DNA of 64,000 nt. Origin: GWE2-42-39 sp034003625 (lineage in GTDB: Bacteria > Bacteroidota > Bacteroidia > Bacteroidales > Prolixibacteraceae). The stretch is taken from assembly GCA_034003625.1 (NCBI GenBank), contig JAVEYG010000005.1, forward strand, positions 62,001 through 126,000, read 5' to 3'. Position numbers and translations under genes: made by a program. The notes under the pieces are model-generated. The model was not told the DNA's origin. It did not search any database and worked only from the letters and a program-made list of their open reading frames with translations. This document shows, one piece after another, positions 1 to 8,976 of the stretch. Position 1 is the stretch's first letter. The number at the start of each line of letters is the position of its first letter.

Positions 1-102
1 ACCTGTTACAACGGCATCAAGGGTGCCGGATGTGGAGAATGCCCGGCCTGCAAATTGCGCAACCGGGGATTGGAAACGTATTTAAAAACAAAAAATATAT
101 AA
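1..102 (+). CDS. queC: 7-cyano-7-deazaguanine synthase QueC, C-terminal end (partial)
   Basis: The first 33 codons before the TAA at 100-102 are the C-terminus of QueC, which converts 7-carboxy-7-deazaguanine to preQ0 with ATP and ammonia. The tail holds the cysteine cluster that binds structural zinc in this family (C-x-x-C-x-x-C spacing in GCGECPACKLR, with another Cys at codon 2). The rest of the gene lies before the window. queF starts 12 bp downstream, which is the next pathway step and supports the call. Only the tail is visible, so completeness of the protein cannot be judged. Confidence 0.88.
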   Translation, partial: TCYNGIKGAGCGECPACKLRNRGLETYLKTKNI

Positions 103-114
103 TTCTTTCACGAC

Positions 115-585
115 ATGGACAACCTGAACAACCTCGGGAACGAAACCGGTTATTCGTTCGATTACAAACCGGATGTCCTGGAATCGTTCGGCAACAAACA
201 CCCGGAACACGATTATTGGGTGAAATTCAATTGCCCCGAATTTACCAGTTTGTGCCCCATTACCGGCCAGCCCGATTTTGCAACCATTTACCTCAATTAT
301 ATTCCCGGTGAAAAATTAGTTGAAAGCAAAAGCCTGAAATTGTATTTGTTCAGTTTCCGCAATCATGGAGCATTTCATGAAGATTGCATCAACATCATCA
401 TGAAAGACCTGATTGCGCTACTGGACCCGAAATACATTGAGGTATGGGGAAAATTCCTGCCCCGGGGCGGCCTCAGCATCGACCCGTTTTGCAATTACGG
501 GAAACCCGGTACCAAATACGGGGAAATGGCATGGTTCCGTATGCAAAATCACGATCTGGATCCGGAAAGAATTGACAACAGATAA
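115..585 (+). CDS. queF: NADPH-dependent 7-cyano-7-deazaguanine reductase QueF
   Basis: A 156-residue unimodular QueF, of the Bacillus type rather than the two-domain E. coli type. It reduces the nitrile of preQ0 to the amine of preQ1 for queuosine tRNA modification in the cytoplasm. Visible family signatures are the thioimide-forming cysteine in TSLCPITGQPDF (about C47) with the following Asp (about D54), and the QueF motif ESKSLKLYLFSFRNHG at about residues 69-84 that binds NADPH. The gene sits 12 bp after queC, so the two are almost certainly one transcript. The start is the first ATG after queC, and no in-frame alternative removes less of the fold. Confidence 0.96.
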   Translation: MDNLNNLGNETGYSFDYKPDVLESFGNKHPEHDYWVKFNCPEFTSLCPITGQPDFATIYLNYIPGEKLVESKSLKLYLFSFRNHGAFHEDCINIIMKDLIALLDPKYIEVWGKFLPRGGLSIDPFCNYGKPGTKYGEMAWFRMQNHDLDPERIDNR

Positions 586-589
586 GGGC

Positions 590-626
590 AAGGAGACCTT
601 CTCGGAAAACCTCCTTACTGTTTTTT
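590..626. terminator. candidate stem-loop between convergent queF and GH57 gene
   Basis: AAGGAG (590-595) pairs with CTCCTT (611-616) over a 15-nt loop and is followed on the plus strand by a run of six T (621-626). It lies just after the queF stop and overlaps the end of the convergent GH57 gene. The stem is short, so this is a modest call. Confidence 0.4.
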
Positions 627-1946
627 AGTGGTCTTTTTTACCGGTTTAGGTTTTGCTTTACTTTGTAATGCCTTGATCTCGGCTTCCAGTTTTCCTAATT
701 TTTTATCTTTTTCCTCGATTACTTTTTTCAGCGCTTTGATCTCTTTCTCCACTTCTCCGGTTGGCGCTACTTTATCGAGCCGCAGGCTGAAATCGTTCAA
801 CACATTCATATAATTGATAAACGCTTCGTATGGTGTTTCATACGGATTAAAATATTTATGTACCTCGCCATCGGAGAAAAACTTGGTGCACATGTAATAA
901 AAATGATCGCTGGCCTGTAAAAAATTCCAGTCTTTCACAAGGTCGGAACTGGTCACTTTCTGCATCCGGTCGCTCAGTTCGTACAGTTTGTTAAATGCTT
1001 CGTTTTGAAGTTGGTTCCCAAGCCAGGCCGTCAGGTCGCGTTCTTCATCGGCCCACGAAATGGTGTGCGGCACGTTCACCACTGAGATGGGCTGGAACTT
1101 TTCCGCCACTTCCGAAGGCGTGGCAAATTGCAGTTTCCCACTTTTAATGGCCTCGCCGGGCAATGCTTCCATGAACTTAAAGATCCCGGTAGAAGCATCC
1201 TGATGTTCGCCAAACGTTTCGTAATCCATGAAAATATTGAAAATCTCATCCTCCGGTTTGGCATTCATCCAACGGACAAACTTATCAGCCGTGAGCGGGT
1301 ATTCGTTCCATCCCTGGTTTGAGAAACGGAAGGCAATGTCGTCGCTCAGTTTGAAGTTACGCATCAACACTTTCAAGCGCGGATTAATGGCATTTACATA
1401 CAAGTAATTGGGCGATTTCCAGCCGAGAACGTGTTTGGCGCCTTCGGCAAGCATGGCTTTGTAGCCCAGTTCGGCGATGGTTTGTCCAATCTCGTCGGAA
1501 TAAACCAACTCTGTATTTCTGAAAACCGTTGGTTTTTGTCCGAAATATTTTTCAATCAACGCGTCGTGTTCCTGAATTTGCCGGATAAACAATTCCTTGT
1601 TTTTCAGCGCCACCAGCGAATGAGAATAAGTTTCCGACAGGAACTCAACCTGTCCGGTTTCTGCCAGGTCACGAAAAGAACCGATCACCTCGGGGGCGTA
1701 CAATTCAAATTGTTCGAGCGCCAATCCCGAAATGGAATACGCAATTTTGAACTTCCCCTTGTGCTTTTTTATCAGTTCGAGCATCAACTGATTGGCAGGC
1801 AGGTAACAACGGTCGGCCACCTTACGCAAGATCGACTCGTTGGCAAAATCGTCGTAATAATAATGGTCGTTGCCTATATCGAAGAACCGGTACTTCCGGT
1901 ATCTGAATGGTTGATGAATCTGAAAATAAAAACAAATGGCTCTCAT
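615..1946 (-). CDS. GH57 family alpha-amylase-like glycoside hydrolase
   Basis: A 443-residue cytoplasmic glycosidase with no signal peptide. GH57 motif 1 is seen as HQP at about residues 11-13. The region FRNTELVYSDEI contains the glutamate expected as nucleophile, and FMDYETFGEHQ contains the aspartate expected as acid/base. GH57 enzymes hydrolyse or transfer alpha-1,4-glucan. It is the last gene of a minus-strand run with a glycosyltransferase 13 bp upstream and a debranching enzyme before that, an arrangement typical of Bacteroidota glycogen or maltodextrin turnover. The C-terminal 50 or so residues form a predicted coiled coil (EVEKEIKALKKVIEEKDKKL) ending in a Lys/Pro-rich basic tail, which is not part of the catalytic fold. 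Exact substrate is not determined by sequence. Confidence 0.9.
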   Translation of the reverse strand: MRAICFYFQIHQPFRYRKYRFFDIGNDHYYYDDFANESILRKVADRCYLPANQLMLELIKKHKGKFKIAYSISGLALEQFELYAPEVIGSFRDLAETGQVEFLSETYSHSLVALKNKELFIRQIQEHDALIEKYFGQKPTVFRNTELVYSDEIGQTIAELGYKAMLAEGAKHVLGWKSPNYLYVNAINPRLKVLMRNFKLSDDIAFRFSNQGWNEYPLTADKFVRWMNAKPEDEIFNIFMDYETFGEHQDASTGIFKFMEALPGEAIKSGKLQFATPSEVAEKFQPISVVNVPHTISWADEERDLTAWLGNQLQNEAFNKLYELSDRMQKVTSSDLVKDWNFLQASDHFYYMCTKFFSDGEVHKYFNPYETPYEAFINYMNVLNDFSLRLDKVAPTGEVEKEIKALKKVIEEKDKKLGKLEAEIKALQSKAKPKPVKKTTKKQ

Positions 1947-1959
1947 ATCGTTGGTTGGT

Positions 1960-3252
1960 TTAAGCGGTTTTTAAAACTTCCAAATAAATATCGCGGACAT
2001 TCTTTGCCGAATTTTTCCAGCGCAGGTTGTCTACTTCTTCTTTTCCGTATTTCACAAACATTTCGTGAAGCGCCGGGTAATTCAATAATCCATAAATGGC
2101 ATCGGCCATAGCGTGCGTGTCCCAATAATCGGTTTTAATAGCAAATTTCAATATTTCGGAAACGCCCGACTGGCGCGAGATAATGACCGGCACATTGGTT
2201 TGCATGGCTTCGAGCGGCACAATGCCAAAAGGCTCGGAAACCGACGGCATCACAAACACGTCGCTCATACGGAACATATCGAACACATCGTCGCCTTTTA
2301 GAAAACCGGTAAAATGGAACCGGTCGGCAATTTTCAGGCTGGCGGCACGGCGTACCATCGCGTTCATCATGTCGCCGCTCCCGGCCATCACAAAACGGAC
2401 ATTGTTCATTTTCTGAATCACTAAGTTGGCGGCTTCTACAAAATATTCAGGCCCTTTTTGCATGGTGATCCGGCCCAGAAAAGTCACGATCTTCTCGTTG
2501 ACCCCTTTTTTTAGCCGTACTTTTTCTTCCTGCGAAAGCGGTTCCACAGCATTGTAAACCGTAACCACCTTTGCCGGATCGATTCCGTATTTTTCAATTA
2601 CGATATTGCGGGTGAGATTGCTCACCGTGATGATTTTATCGGCGGCTTCCATCCCCTGTTTTTCAATGTTGTACACCTGTGGGTTTACGTTGCCGCCACT
2701 GCGGTCGAAATCGGTGGCATGGACATGGATGACCAATGGTTTTCCCGAAGCCCGTTTTGCCGCAATTCCCGCCGGATAAGCCAGCCAGTCGTGTGCATGG
2801 ATCACGTCGAACCCGGTATCGCGGGCAATTACTTCGGCCACTAACGAATATTTGTAAATTTCGTGAAGCAAGTCTTTGTCGTATTTCCCGGTAAACTGAA
2901 GTTTTCCTTCGGAATCCGTCTCAATAAAACGGGTTTTTTCTGAAACCGTTTTTGAACTCATCTGCCAGAATTCTTCGGGGTCGGTATAGGGCACAATGCC
3001 CGATTCCACTTCGTAATATTCTATTTTTTTCTGAAGGTCGCTAAAGGTGACCGTTTTACGGGCAATTGGGACGGTATTGGCGCCGATCAGTTTCATGGCC
3101 GACTGGTCTTCGTCGCCATACGCTTTCGGAACAACAAAAACAACGTCCACGTCTTTGTATTCGGCCAGTCCTTTGGTCAGTCCGTAACATGCTGTTCCTA
3201 AGCCTCCCGATATGTGGGGCGGAAATTCCCACCCGAACATCAATACTTTCAT
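1960..3252 (-). CDS. glycosyltransferase, glycogen-synthase-like (GT4/GT5 fold)
   Basis: A 430-residue GT-B glycosyltransferase. The N-terminus MFGWEFPPHISGGLGTA is the nucleotide-sugar glycosyltransferase signature with the glycine-rich GGLG turn. The C-terminal domain has FLGRITMQKGPEYFVEAA and the E-x7-E motif EPFGIVPLE that holds the donor sugar. It lies between a debranching enzyme (19 bp upstream) and a GH57 enzyme (13 bp downstream), so the likely role is alpha-1,4-glucan chain elongation, a stand-alone glycogen synthase. No ADP-glucose pyrophosphorylase is visible in the window, and UDP- versus ADP-glucose use cannot be read from the sequence. The ATG at 3252 directly precedes the conserved first strand. 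Confidence 0.88.
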   Translation of the reverse strand: MKVLMFGWEFPPHISGGLGTACYGLTKGLAEYKDVDVVFVVPKAYGDEDQSAMKLIGANTVPIARKTVTFSDLQKKIEYYEVESGIVPYTDPEEFWQMSSKTVSEKTRFIETDSEGKLQFTGKYDKDLLHEIYKYSLVAEVIARDTGFDVIHAHDWLAYPAGIAAKRASGKPLVIHVHATDFDRSGGNVNPQVYNIEKQGMEAADKIITVSNLTRNIVIEKYGIDPAKVVTVYNAVEPLSQEEKVRLKKGVNEKIVTFLGRITMQKGPEYFVEAANLVIQKMNNVRFVMAGSGDMMNAMVRRAASLKIADRFHFTGFLKGDDVFDMFRMSDVFVMPSVSEPFGIVPLEAMQTNVPVIISRQSGVSEILKFAIKTDYWDTHAMADAIYGLLNYPALHEMFVKYGKEEVDNLRWKNSAKNVRDIYLEVLKTA

Positions 3253-3271
3253 AGACAGTCATTTTTTTCTG

Positions 3272-5218
3272 TTATTCTTCATATTTCCGCACCATTTTCC
3301 AGGCCTTGATCACTGCGGCTACGCTCCAGGCCTGGCTGATAGCGCCTTTGGCCGTGTGGGGCGGGTTGCCGTTATATGTTTCTGAAATAGTGCCGATACA
3401 ATGTTCCGACATCTCTTCTTCAAATCCATCCATCAACTTCTGCACAAACGGAAGCCCACCGCGTTTGTGGATATTGAGATATGCTTTCACAAAGAACTGG
3501 ATGAACCAGGGCCATACCGTTCCCTGGTGTATTGCCCTCTCCCGTTCTTCGGGCGAACCTTCGCATTGCCCTTTGTACAAGGGGTCTTGCGGCGATAAGC
3601 TACGCAAACCGCGGGGCGTGAGCAACTGTTTCTTCACCACGCTAAGTACCAGCTTTTGTTTTTCCCGGTCGAGCGGCGAATAATCGAGGGCTGCCGCAAT
3701 GAGCATGTTGGGGCGCACCTCCCAATTCTTATAATTGCCGGTGGCATAATCGGCCAGGTAGCCTTTGCCATCGTCCCAGAAGGTTTCGATAAACGAACGG
3801 GCAACCGAACGCGACAAGGGTTCCCATTCGTCAACAAATGCTTTGTCGGCGTTGGCCTGTGCCAGTTCGAGGGCGAAACAGATGGCATTATACCAGAGCG
3901 CATTTACCTCAACGGCCATTCCCGGGCGATGTACCACCGGTTTCCCGTCGATGTACGAATCCATCCAGGTCAGGGCAATATCTTCGGAGGTTCCCGAAAT
4001 CAGCCCCTTTTCGTTCATTTTTATATTGAATTTTTGTCCTTTCGCATACCCGTTCAGGATTTGTTTCATGGCCGGTCCATACTTCGACCAGATATAAGAT
4101 GAATTTTTTGTGTACAAATGATATTCCTGCAAAGCCCAGAAAAACCAGAGCGAAGCATCAATGGCATCGTACTCGCTACAGTACATTCCGCAAATTTTAG
4201 GAAACAATCCGTCGTTAAGTCGTTCTAATTGGGTGTCAATTACCTTTTCAAAAATTTCCGGTTCGTCCCTTTCTAAAGTTAGTCCGGGCAAGGCCACGAA
4301 CGTTTGACGGGTACGCGGCCCGTACCATGGGAAACCGGCGATAATATCGGTTTTGTCGTTCTTCCTGAAAATAAATTGCTGGGCTGCATTGTCGATATTT
4401 CCCAAAAATGTATCGCGGGGGATGCGTTTGCTTTCTTCACGGGTGAATTTTTGCTTCAATCCCAGCGGTTTCGAGTCGATAGTGCCTGCCGAGAACACGA
4501 TGCTTTCGCCTTTCTTAATTGGCAATTCAAAATAGCCGGGGGCAAACAGGTCTTCCTGGTATTCGTATCCTCGGTGCTGTTCTTTCAAGTATTCAATATT
4601 ATAATACCAATGCGGGACAGGAATAAATTCGGGTTCTTTTGAGAATTGCAGGTGCAGGTACGGATACCCGTCGTACATCCTGATTTTTATACCATTTCCG
4701 ATAGGTTTATATTTGGTGTTGGCATACATGTTGGCTTTACTCAGCGTGTGCACATTCCGGAAGGCCAGAAAAGGCTTGAACCGCAAAGTGGTTGGTGAAT
4801 GGGCATCCAGTAAGGTATAACGGATCAGAAGTTGTTGTTCGTTCTCAACCAGTAGCCGGTCGCGCTGCAACACCACGCCCCCCACGCGGTAAACGGTACG
4901 CGGAATGTGTTCCACTTCCACGTCGCGAATGTATTTATGCCCTTTGGGTTCGTAGTGGTCGCCCGAGTATTTGTGGATACCCAGGTTGAATTCGGCTCCA
5001 TGTTGAATCAGGGTTTCATCGAGCGACGAAAGCAATACATGTTTCCCGCCGTCCAGCTCTTCGAGCGGACAAACGAGCAAGCCGTGGTACTTTCTGGTAT
5101 TACAGCCTGAGAGGGTCGTACACAGGTAAGACCCTGCCCGGTTGGTCCGGAGCAATTCGCGGTACAACGAATACTCAAGATTGACCAACTGATTTTTATC
5201 GAATTTCAAGTAGCTCAT
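3272..5218 (-). CDS. glycogen debranching enzyme (amylo-alpha-1,6-glucosidase, GH133 type)
   Basis: A 648-residue cytoplasmic protein with the bacterial/archaeal GDE architecture. The N-terminal GDE_N-type domain starts RTNRAGSYLCTT and has CNTRKYHGLLVCPLEEL at about residues 40-55. The C-terminal (alpha/alpha)6 barrel shows YDAIDASLWFFWALQEY and GTVWPWFIQFF, typical of the alpha-1,6-glucosidase domain. It would remove alpha-1,6 branches during glycogen breakdown. It is followed by the glycosyltransferase 19 bp downstream and preceded by about 100 bp with no gene, so a promoter may lie at 5219-5317. Length and motifs look intact. Confidence 0.92.
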   Translation of the reverse strand: MSYLKFDKNQLVNLEYSLYRELLRTNRAGSYLCTTLSGCNTRKYHGLLVCPLEELDGGKHVLLSSLDETLIQHGAEFNLGIHKYSGDHYEPKGHKYIRDVEVEHIPRTVYRVGGVVLQRDRLLVENEQQLLIRYTLLDAHSPTTLRFKPFLAFRNVHTLSKANMYANTKYKPIGNGIKIRMYDGYPYLHLQFSKEPEFIPVPHWYYNIEYLKEQHRGYEYQEDLFAPGYFELPIKKGESIVFSAGTIDSKPLGLKQKFTREESKRIPRDTFLGNIDNAAQQFIFRKNDKTDIIAGFPWYGPRTRQTFVALPGLTLERDEPEIFEKVIDTQLERLNDGLFPKICGMYCSEYDAIDASLWFFWALQEYHLYTKNSSYIWSKYGPAMKQILNGYAKGQKFNIKMNEKGLISGTSEDIALTWMDSYIDGKPVVHRPGMAVEVNALWYNAICFALELAQANADKAFVDEWEPLSRSVARSFIETFWDDGKGYLADYATGNYKNWEVRPNMLIAAALDYSPLDREKQKLVLSVVKKQLLTPRGLRSLSPQDPLYKGQCEGSPEERERAIHQGTVWPWFIQFFVKAYLNIHKRGGLPFVQKLMDGFEEEMSEHCIGTISETYNGNPPHTAKGAISQAWSVAAVIKAWKMVRKYEE

Positions 5219-5317
5219 GACTTCAGAAATTTTTAGCCGAAAACCAATAAACCAACAGGATGTTTAGTAGAATAGAAAGGTGGCTTAAAGATACATAATA
5301 ATCTGTTACCCTTTAAT

Positions 5318-6322
5318 TTATTCTGATAAAAACCTTGTCATTTCACCCTGAAAGTATGTTTTTTCAATTTTAAAGTTAAGAAACGGAAAAATTTCCGTTA
5401 AGCGATCAATCTGACGAAGGTTGTACAACAGAAATTTCCGGTATTCTTCGGAAGCCGGATTGAAGGCCCGGTGCATTGCCGCCTTTCGTATTTTCAGGAC
5501 CTCTTCCGCCAGTTTCAGGCTGTCGTCGGAAACCATTGTGCGGCAAAACCGGGAATAAATGTATTCCACCGCCGTATCGCTCAGATGCAGCATGTCGCTG
5601 GCATAGAAGCGGTAATCGCGCAGTTCGTCCATCAGTATTTCGTAGGAAGGAAAGTAGTAACACAGTGCAGCGCCGTATTCTTTTACGATCTGGTCGACAG
5701 CCAGTAAAAGGGTGGCTTTGCTGCGCTGGTTTTCGATGGCCCCGTCTTTCCAGTGGCGGATCGGGCTGACGGTAAATACGATTTTTATGTTTGGGTTAAA
5801 TTTCTGAAGATCATCGGTCAGTGTACGATAAGTTGCTACAATCTCATCAACTGTGAGCCGGTAGCGGTGAAATTCGCAGGCTGGTAGTTTATGGCAGTTG
5901 GAAACCACCTGTTTGCTGTGTATTGATTCGTACACCCAGGCCGTGCCGAAAGTAAGGATCAGGAAACGGGCCTCTCTCAGGAACAATGATGATTGTTGCA
6001 ACTGATGGTTAATAGTATGCAAAACCTGTTCCTTGCCGGTCCCCGAAAAGCGGCTGTGGTGCAAAAAACTATTCCATACTCCCCGATCGGAAAAAAGATC
6101 GTCAGCCTCGAACTGCCGGGGCTGCATCAGCAACTTCAGGCTGTTGGCAAGCGAAACCGGGTTATACAAGATCCCGAACGGATTGACATCGACGTTAAAT
6201 TTCAGGTTGGCAAGCCGTTGACCAATATTTTCCGTAAAACACGAACCCATCAGCATCACACCCGACTGGTAATCGATTTTCCAGGGGCAGGGAGGTATTT
6301 CAACTTCAGTAAAAAATTTCAT
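5318..6322 (-). CDS. GSCFA family protein
   Basis: A 334-residue protein with the family-naming motif GSCFTENIG near the N-terminus, followed by NPFGILYNP. It also has ILTFGTAWVYE and VSPIRHWKDGA, as in GSCFA proteins, which resemble SGNH/GDSL hydrolases. No biochemical role is established for the family. I place the start at the ATG at 6322: it directly precedes the conserved region, whereas an upstream in-frame ATG at 6481 would run through an intergenic repeat and overlap the branching-enzyme gene. It sits between the branching and debranching enzymes on the same strand, which suggests but does not prove a link to glycogen metabolism. Confidence 0.85.
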   Translation of the reverse strand: MKFFTEVEIPPCPWKIDYQSGVMLMGSCFTENIGQRLANLKFNVDVNPFGILYNPVSLANSLKLLMQPRQFEADDLFSDRGVWNSFLHHSRFSGTGKEQVLHTINHQLQQSSLFLREARFLILTFGTAWVYESIHSKQVVSNCHKLPACEFHRYRLTVDEIVATYRTLTDDLQKFNPNIKIVFTVSPIRHWKDGAIENQRSKATLLLAVDQIVKEYGAALCYYFPSYEILMDELRDYRFYASDMLHLSDTAVEYIYSRFCRTMVSDDSLKLAEEVLKIRKAAMHRAFNPASEEYRKFLLYNLRQIDRLTEIFPFLNFKIEKTYFQGEMTRFLSE

Positions 6323-6323
6323 A

Positions 6324-6362
6324 ATCCGATATTTTCCGATGCTTGATATTAGATGCCCGATA
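6324..6362. repeat. short GATATT/GATGC-type intergenic repeat
   Basis: The gap between the branching enzyme and the GSCFA gene is filled by repeated CCGATATT / CCGATGCTTGATATT / GATGCCCGATATT words. The same word family recurs at 20390-20435, 54868-54910 and 54962-55000. It looks like a dispersed intergenic repeat rather than a coding or regulatory element. Confidence 0.5.
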
Positions 6363-6366
6363 TTAA

Positions 6367-8379
6367 TTACCGTACTTTTCTGATTTCTTCTTTTTTCAGC
6401 ACCATTGCCGTGCGTGAGGGCAAATACATGCGCAGGTAATGTTTGCCGCCCAAACCGGTTTCTGGTTGAGTGTAGTACCACGCATTTTTGTCAATCCGGT
6501 TTTGCCCTCCAAAACGTTCTTCGTCGGTATTGAATGCCATCCGGAATTTCGATGGCCCCATTTCCAGCCCGTAACCGGCAAACGACTGATTGGGGTGAAA
6601 ATTGAATACAAATAAGAACGGCCCGCGCCAAAAGGCCAGTATTTTATTTTCGTTATGGTCGTACCCCCAGTAAACATCTGGTATTTCGAGCAATTTGTTG
6701 TCGCGTGCAAACCCGATCAGTTCGCGGTCGAAATCGCTTAACCAATGATAGCGGAGTTCAGGGTTGTCGGCCAGATTCCACAGGCGGCGGGCATGTTTAT
6801 ACGACCAGTTGTTGCCTTCGCGCGGGAAATCAATCCATTCGGGGTGGCCAAACTCGTTGCCCATAAAATTCAGGTAGGCGCCACCGGCAGCCGCCACAGT
6901 AGCCAGACGGATCATCTTGTGCAGGGCCACTCCGCGGTCAACAATCAGGTTGGGCTGGTCTTTCCGCATACTGAAATACATCTCTTTATCGATCAGCCGG
7001 AAGATAATGGTTTTGTCGCCCACCAGCGCCTGGTCGTGCGACTCGGCATAGCTCACCACTTTTTCGTCGGCCCGCTTTGATGTCAGTTCATGAAACAACT
7101 CGCCCATGTTCCAGGCTTCATCGGGAACATCTTTAATCAATTTGATCCAATAATCAGGAACACCCATTGCCATCCGCAAATCGAAACCCAGGCCTCCCTG
7201 GTCAATCGGAACGGCCAGCCCCGGCAGTCCGCTCATTTCTTCGGCAATGGAAATGCCGTTCGGGTTGATCTCGTGGATCAGCTTATTCGCCATGCGAAAA
7301 TAAACGATGGCCTCCACATCCACGTTCGGGTTGAAATAATCGTCGTAGCAGGTGAATGCTTTTCCCAATCCGTGGTCGAAATACAACATGCTGGTCACCC
7401 CGTCGAAGCGGAATCCGTCGAATTTAAATTCCTGAAGCCAGTAAGCAATATTGGAAAGCAGGAAATGTAACACTTCGGGTTTCCCGTAATTGAAGCAATA
7501 CGAGTCCCAGGCCGGGTGTTCGCCCCGCGGCCCCTCGTGGAAAAACTGGAAACGGGTGCCGTCGTATTTTCCCAAACCTTCAATTTCGTTTTTTACGGCA
7601 TGCGAATGCACTAAGTCCATAATGACAGAAATGCCCATCCCATGTGCTTCGTCAATCAACTGTTTCAACTCCTCCGGCGTTCCGAAACGCGACGAAGGCG
7701 CGAAAAATCCGGATACATGATAGCCAAAACTTCCGTAGTATGGATGTTCTGGGATGGCCATCAACTGAATGGTATTGTACCCTGCTTTTTTGATGCGGGG
7801 AAGAATATTTTGCCGGAACTCGTTAAAAGTATGCACCCGCTCTTCTTCGCCGGCCATGCCAATATGCGATTCGTAAATCAGCGGCGCCTCACCGGTACGC
7901 TGAAACGCTGAATTTTGCCATTGGTACGAAGTTTCCGGTTGCCATACCTGCGCGTTAAAAATCAGCGTGTTTTCGTCCTGAACTACCCGACGGCACCAAG
8001 CCGGAATGCGCTTTGCCGATCCGCCGTTCCAGTGCACCGACAAAGCATACAGGTCGCCGTGTTTCAGTTTTTCGCCGGAAAGGACGAGTTCCCAGTTCCC
8101 GTTCCCGGTATTTTTAAACTGAAAACCTCCCTGCTCCTGCCATCCGTTAAATTCCCCAATCAGAAAGATGGCTGTAGCGCCGGGCGCCCAGTCACGGAAA
8201 ACCCAGTTTTTACCGGTTTTATGAAGCCCATACCATTGATGCCCTTGCGCAAAACCTGTCAGCGAATTTTCGCCACACAATTCCTTTTCCTTGTTTTCGG
8301 CAAACTCCAACCACGAAAAAATAGTGGCAGCGTATGGTTTTAGCCAGGGATCATTTTGTATGAAAAGCGGGTATTCCAT
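6367..8379 (-). CDS. glgB: 1,4-alpha-glucan branching enzyme (GH13)
   Basis: A 670-residue protein with an N-terminal CBM48-like domain (FRDWAPGATAIFLIGEFNGW at about 61-80) and a GH13 catalytic barrel. Catalytic residues are visible: the nucleophile Asp in FRFDGVTSM (about D326), the acid/base Glu in ISIAEEMSG (about E380), and the transition-state Asp in YAESHDQALVGDKT (about H448-D449). The overall motif pattern resembles the eukaryotic-type GlgB subgroup common in Bacteroidota. It introduces alpha-1,6 branches into glycogen. A possible -7 element TATCTTTA on the minus strand (plus 8396-8403) lies about 17 bp upstream of the ATG and may start the glycogen transcript. Confidence 0.94.
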   Translation of the reverse strand: MEYPLFIQNDPWLKPYAATIFSWLEFAENKEKELCGENSLTGFAQGHQWYGLHKTGKNWVFRDWAPGATAIFLIGEFNGWQEQGGFQFKNTGNGNWELVLSGEKLKHGDLYALSVHWNGGSAKRIPAWCRRVVQDENTLIFNAQVWQPETSYQWQNSAFQRTGEAPLIYESHIGMAGEEERVHTFNEFRQNILPRIKKAGYNTIQLMAIPEHPYYGSFGYHVSGFFAPSSRFGTPEELKQLIDEAHGMGISVIMDLVHSHAVKNEIEGLGKYDGTRFQFFHEGPRGEHPAWDSYCFNYGKPEVLHFLLSNIAYWLQEFKFDGFRFDGVTSMLYFDHGLGKAFTCYDDYFNPNVDVEAIVYFRMANKLIHEINPNGISIAEEMSGLPGLAVPIDQGGLGFDLRMAMGVPDYWIKLIKDVPDEAWNMGELFHELTSKRADEKVVSYAESHDQALVGDKTIIFRLIDKEMYFSMRKDQPNLIVDRGVALHKMIRLATVAAAGGAYLNFMGNEFGHPEWIDFPREGNNWSYKHARRLWNLADNPELRYHWLSDFDRELIGFARDNKLLEIPDVYWGYDHNENKILAFWRGPFLFVFNFHPNQSFAGYGLEMGPSKFRMAFNTDEERFGGQNRIDKNAWYYTQPETGLGGKHYLRMYLPSRTAMVLKKEEIRKVR

Positions 8380-8466
8380 TCTTATTTTGTTTTGCTAAAG
8401 ATAAGCAAACAAATACGAATCATGGAGTGGGCTGTAAGCAGATTTCTTATCCGGGCCGGAGCTTTG

Positions 8467-8928
8467 TTACTTAAGAAACATTTCTACACAAACGGCCCAG
8501 ACGATAATTCCCAGAAAAAAGGCAAAAGCTCCGTGCAACTGGCCGGTTGCGGTGTATCTTTTGTGTTTTTTCCCGTCCGCTTTTTGGTTGCCCATCCACA
8601 AAATTGCACCGGCGACAATTCCCCCGATTCCTCCAAGTAATGCCAGCAAATATGCAATAGCGATCATGTTGCCCCCGGTATTTTCCTGAACAGGCATAGG
8701 ATGATAACTACTTGCCGGCTCCCGGCGGAAAGACGGTACACCTTCATGATACAATGGAGGCGGAGAAACGAAAAGTTCGTTTAATTCATTGATTGTAGCA
8801 GCCTGTTGCCAGTTGGGCAGCCCTTCAAACCATGCCAGCGTTGACGGTCCGACCTCTTTCACCCTCAGTTCATCAATCGAAAAAGGACCGGCTTGCTGAT
8901 TGTTCTCAACGATAAAATATTTTCTCAT
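8467..8928 (-). CDS. GYF-domain (GYF_2) membrane protein
   Basis: A protein of 153 residues from the ATG at 8928; an alternative ATG at 8949 adds seven residues. The N-terminal 55 residues match the bacterial GYF_2 pattern: RKYFIVENNQQAGPFSIDEL, then STLAWFEGLPNWQQAA, a module usually presented to peptide ligands. After a proline-rich linker come two hydrophobic segments, AIAYLLALLGGIGGIVAGAILWM and the C-terminal AFAFFLGIIVWAVCVEMFL, resembling the small DUF4190/TM2-like tails often fused to GYF_2. I prefer 8928 because GYF_2 proteins normally begin just before the first strand. Function is unknown. Confidence 0.78.
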   Translation of the reverse strand: MRKYFIVENNQQAGPFSIDELRVKEVGPSTLAWFEGLPNWQQAATINELNELFVSPPPLYHEGVPSFRREPASSYHPMPVQENTGGNMIAIAYLLALLGGIGGIVAGAILWMGNQKADGKKHKRYTATGQLHGAFAFFLGIIVWAVCVEMFLK

Positions 8929-8976
8929 GTTGAATTTAGTTTTTCCCATGTAATTTATTGGAAAATATTCAATAAG

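Noticed and set aside
1431..2111. 226-codon plus-strand frame opposite the GH57 and glycosyltransferase genes
   Set aside because: Antisense to two genes with clear catalytic motifs; spans their junction; no family resemblance.
6323..6481. Upstream extension of the GSCFA gene
   Set aside because: The added 53 residues overlap the branching-enzyme end and a repeat; the conserved start MKFFTE is at 6322.
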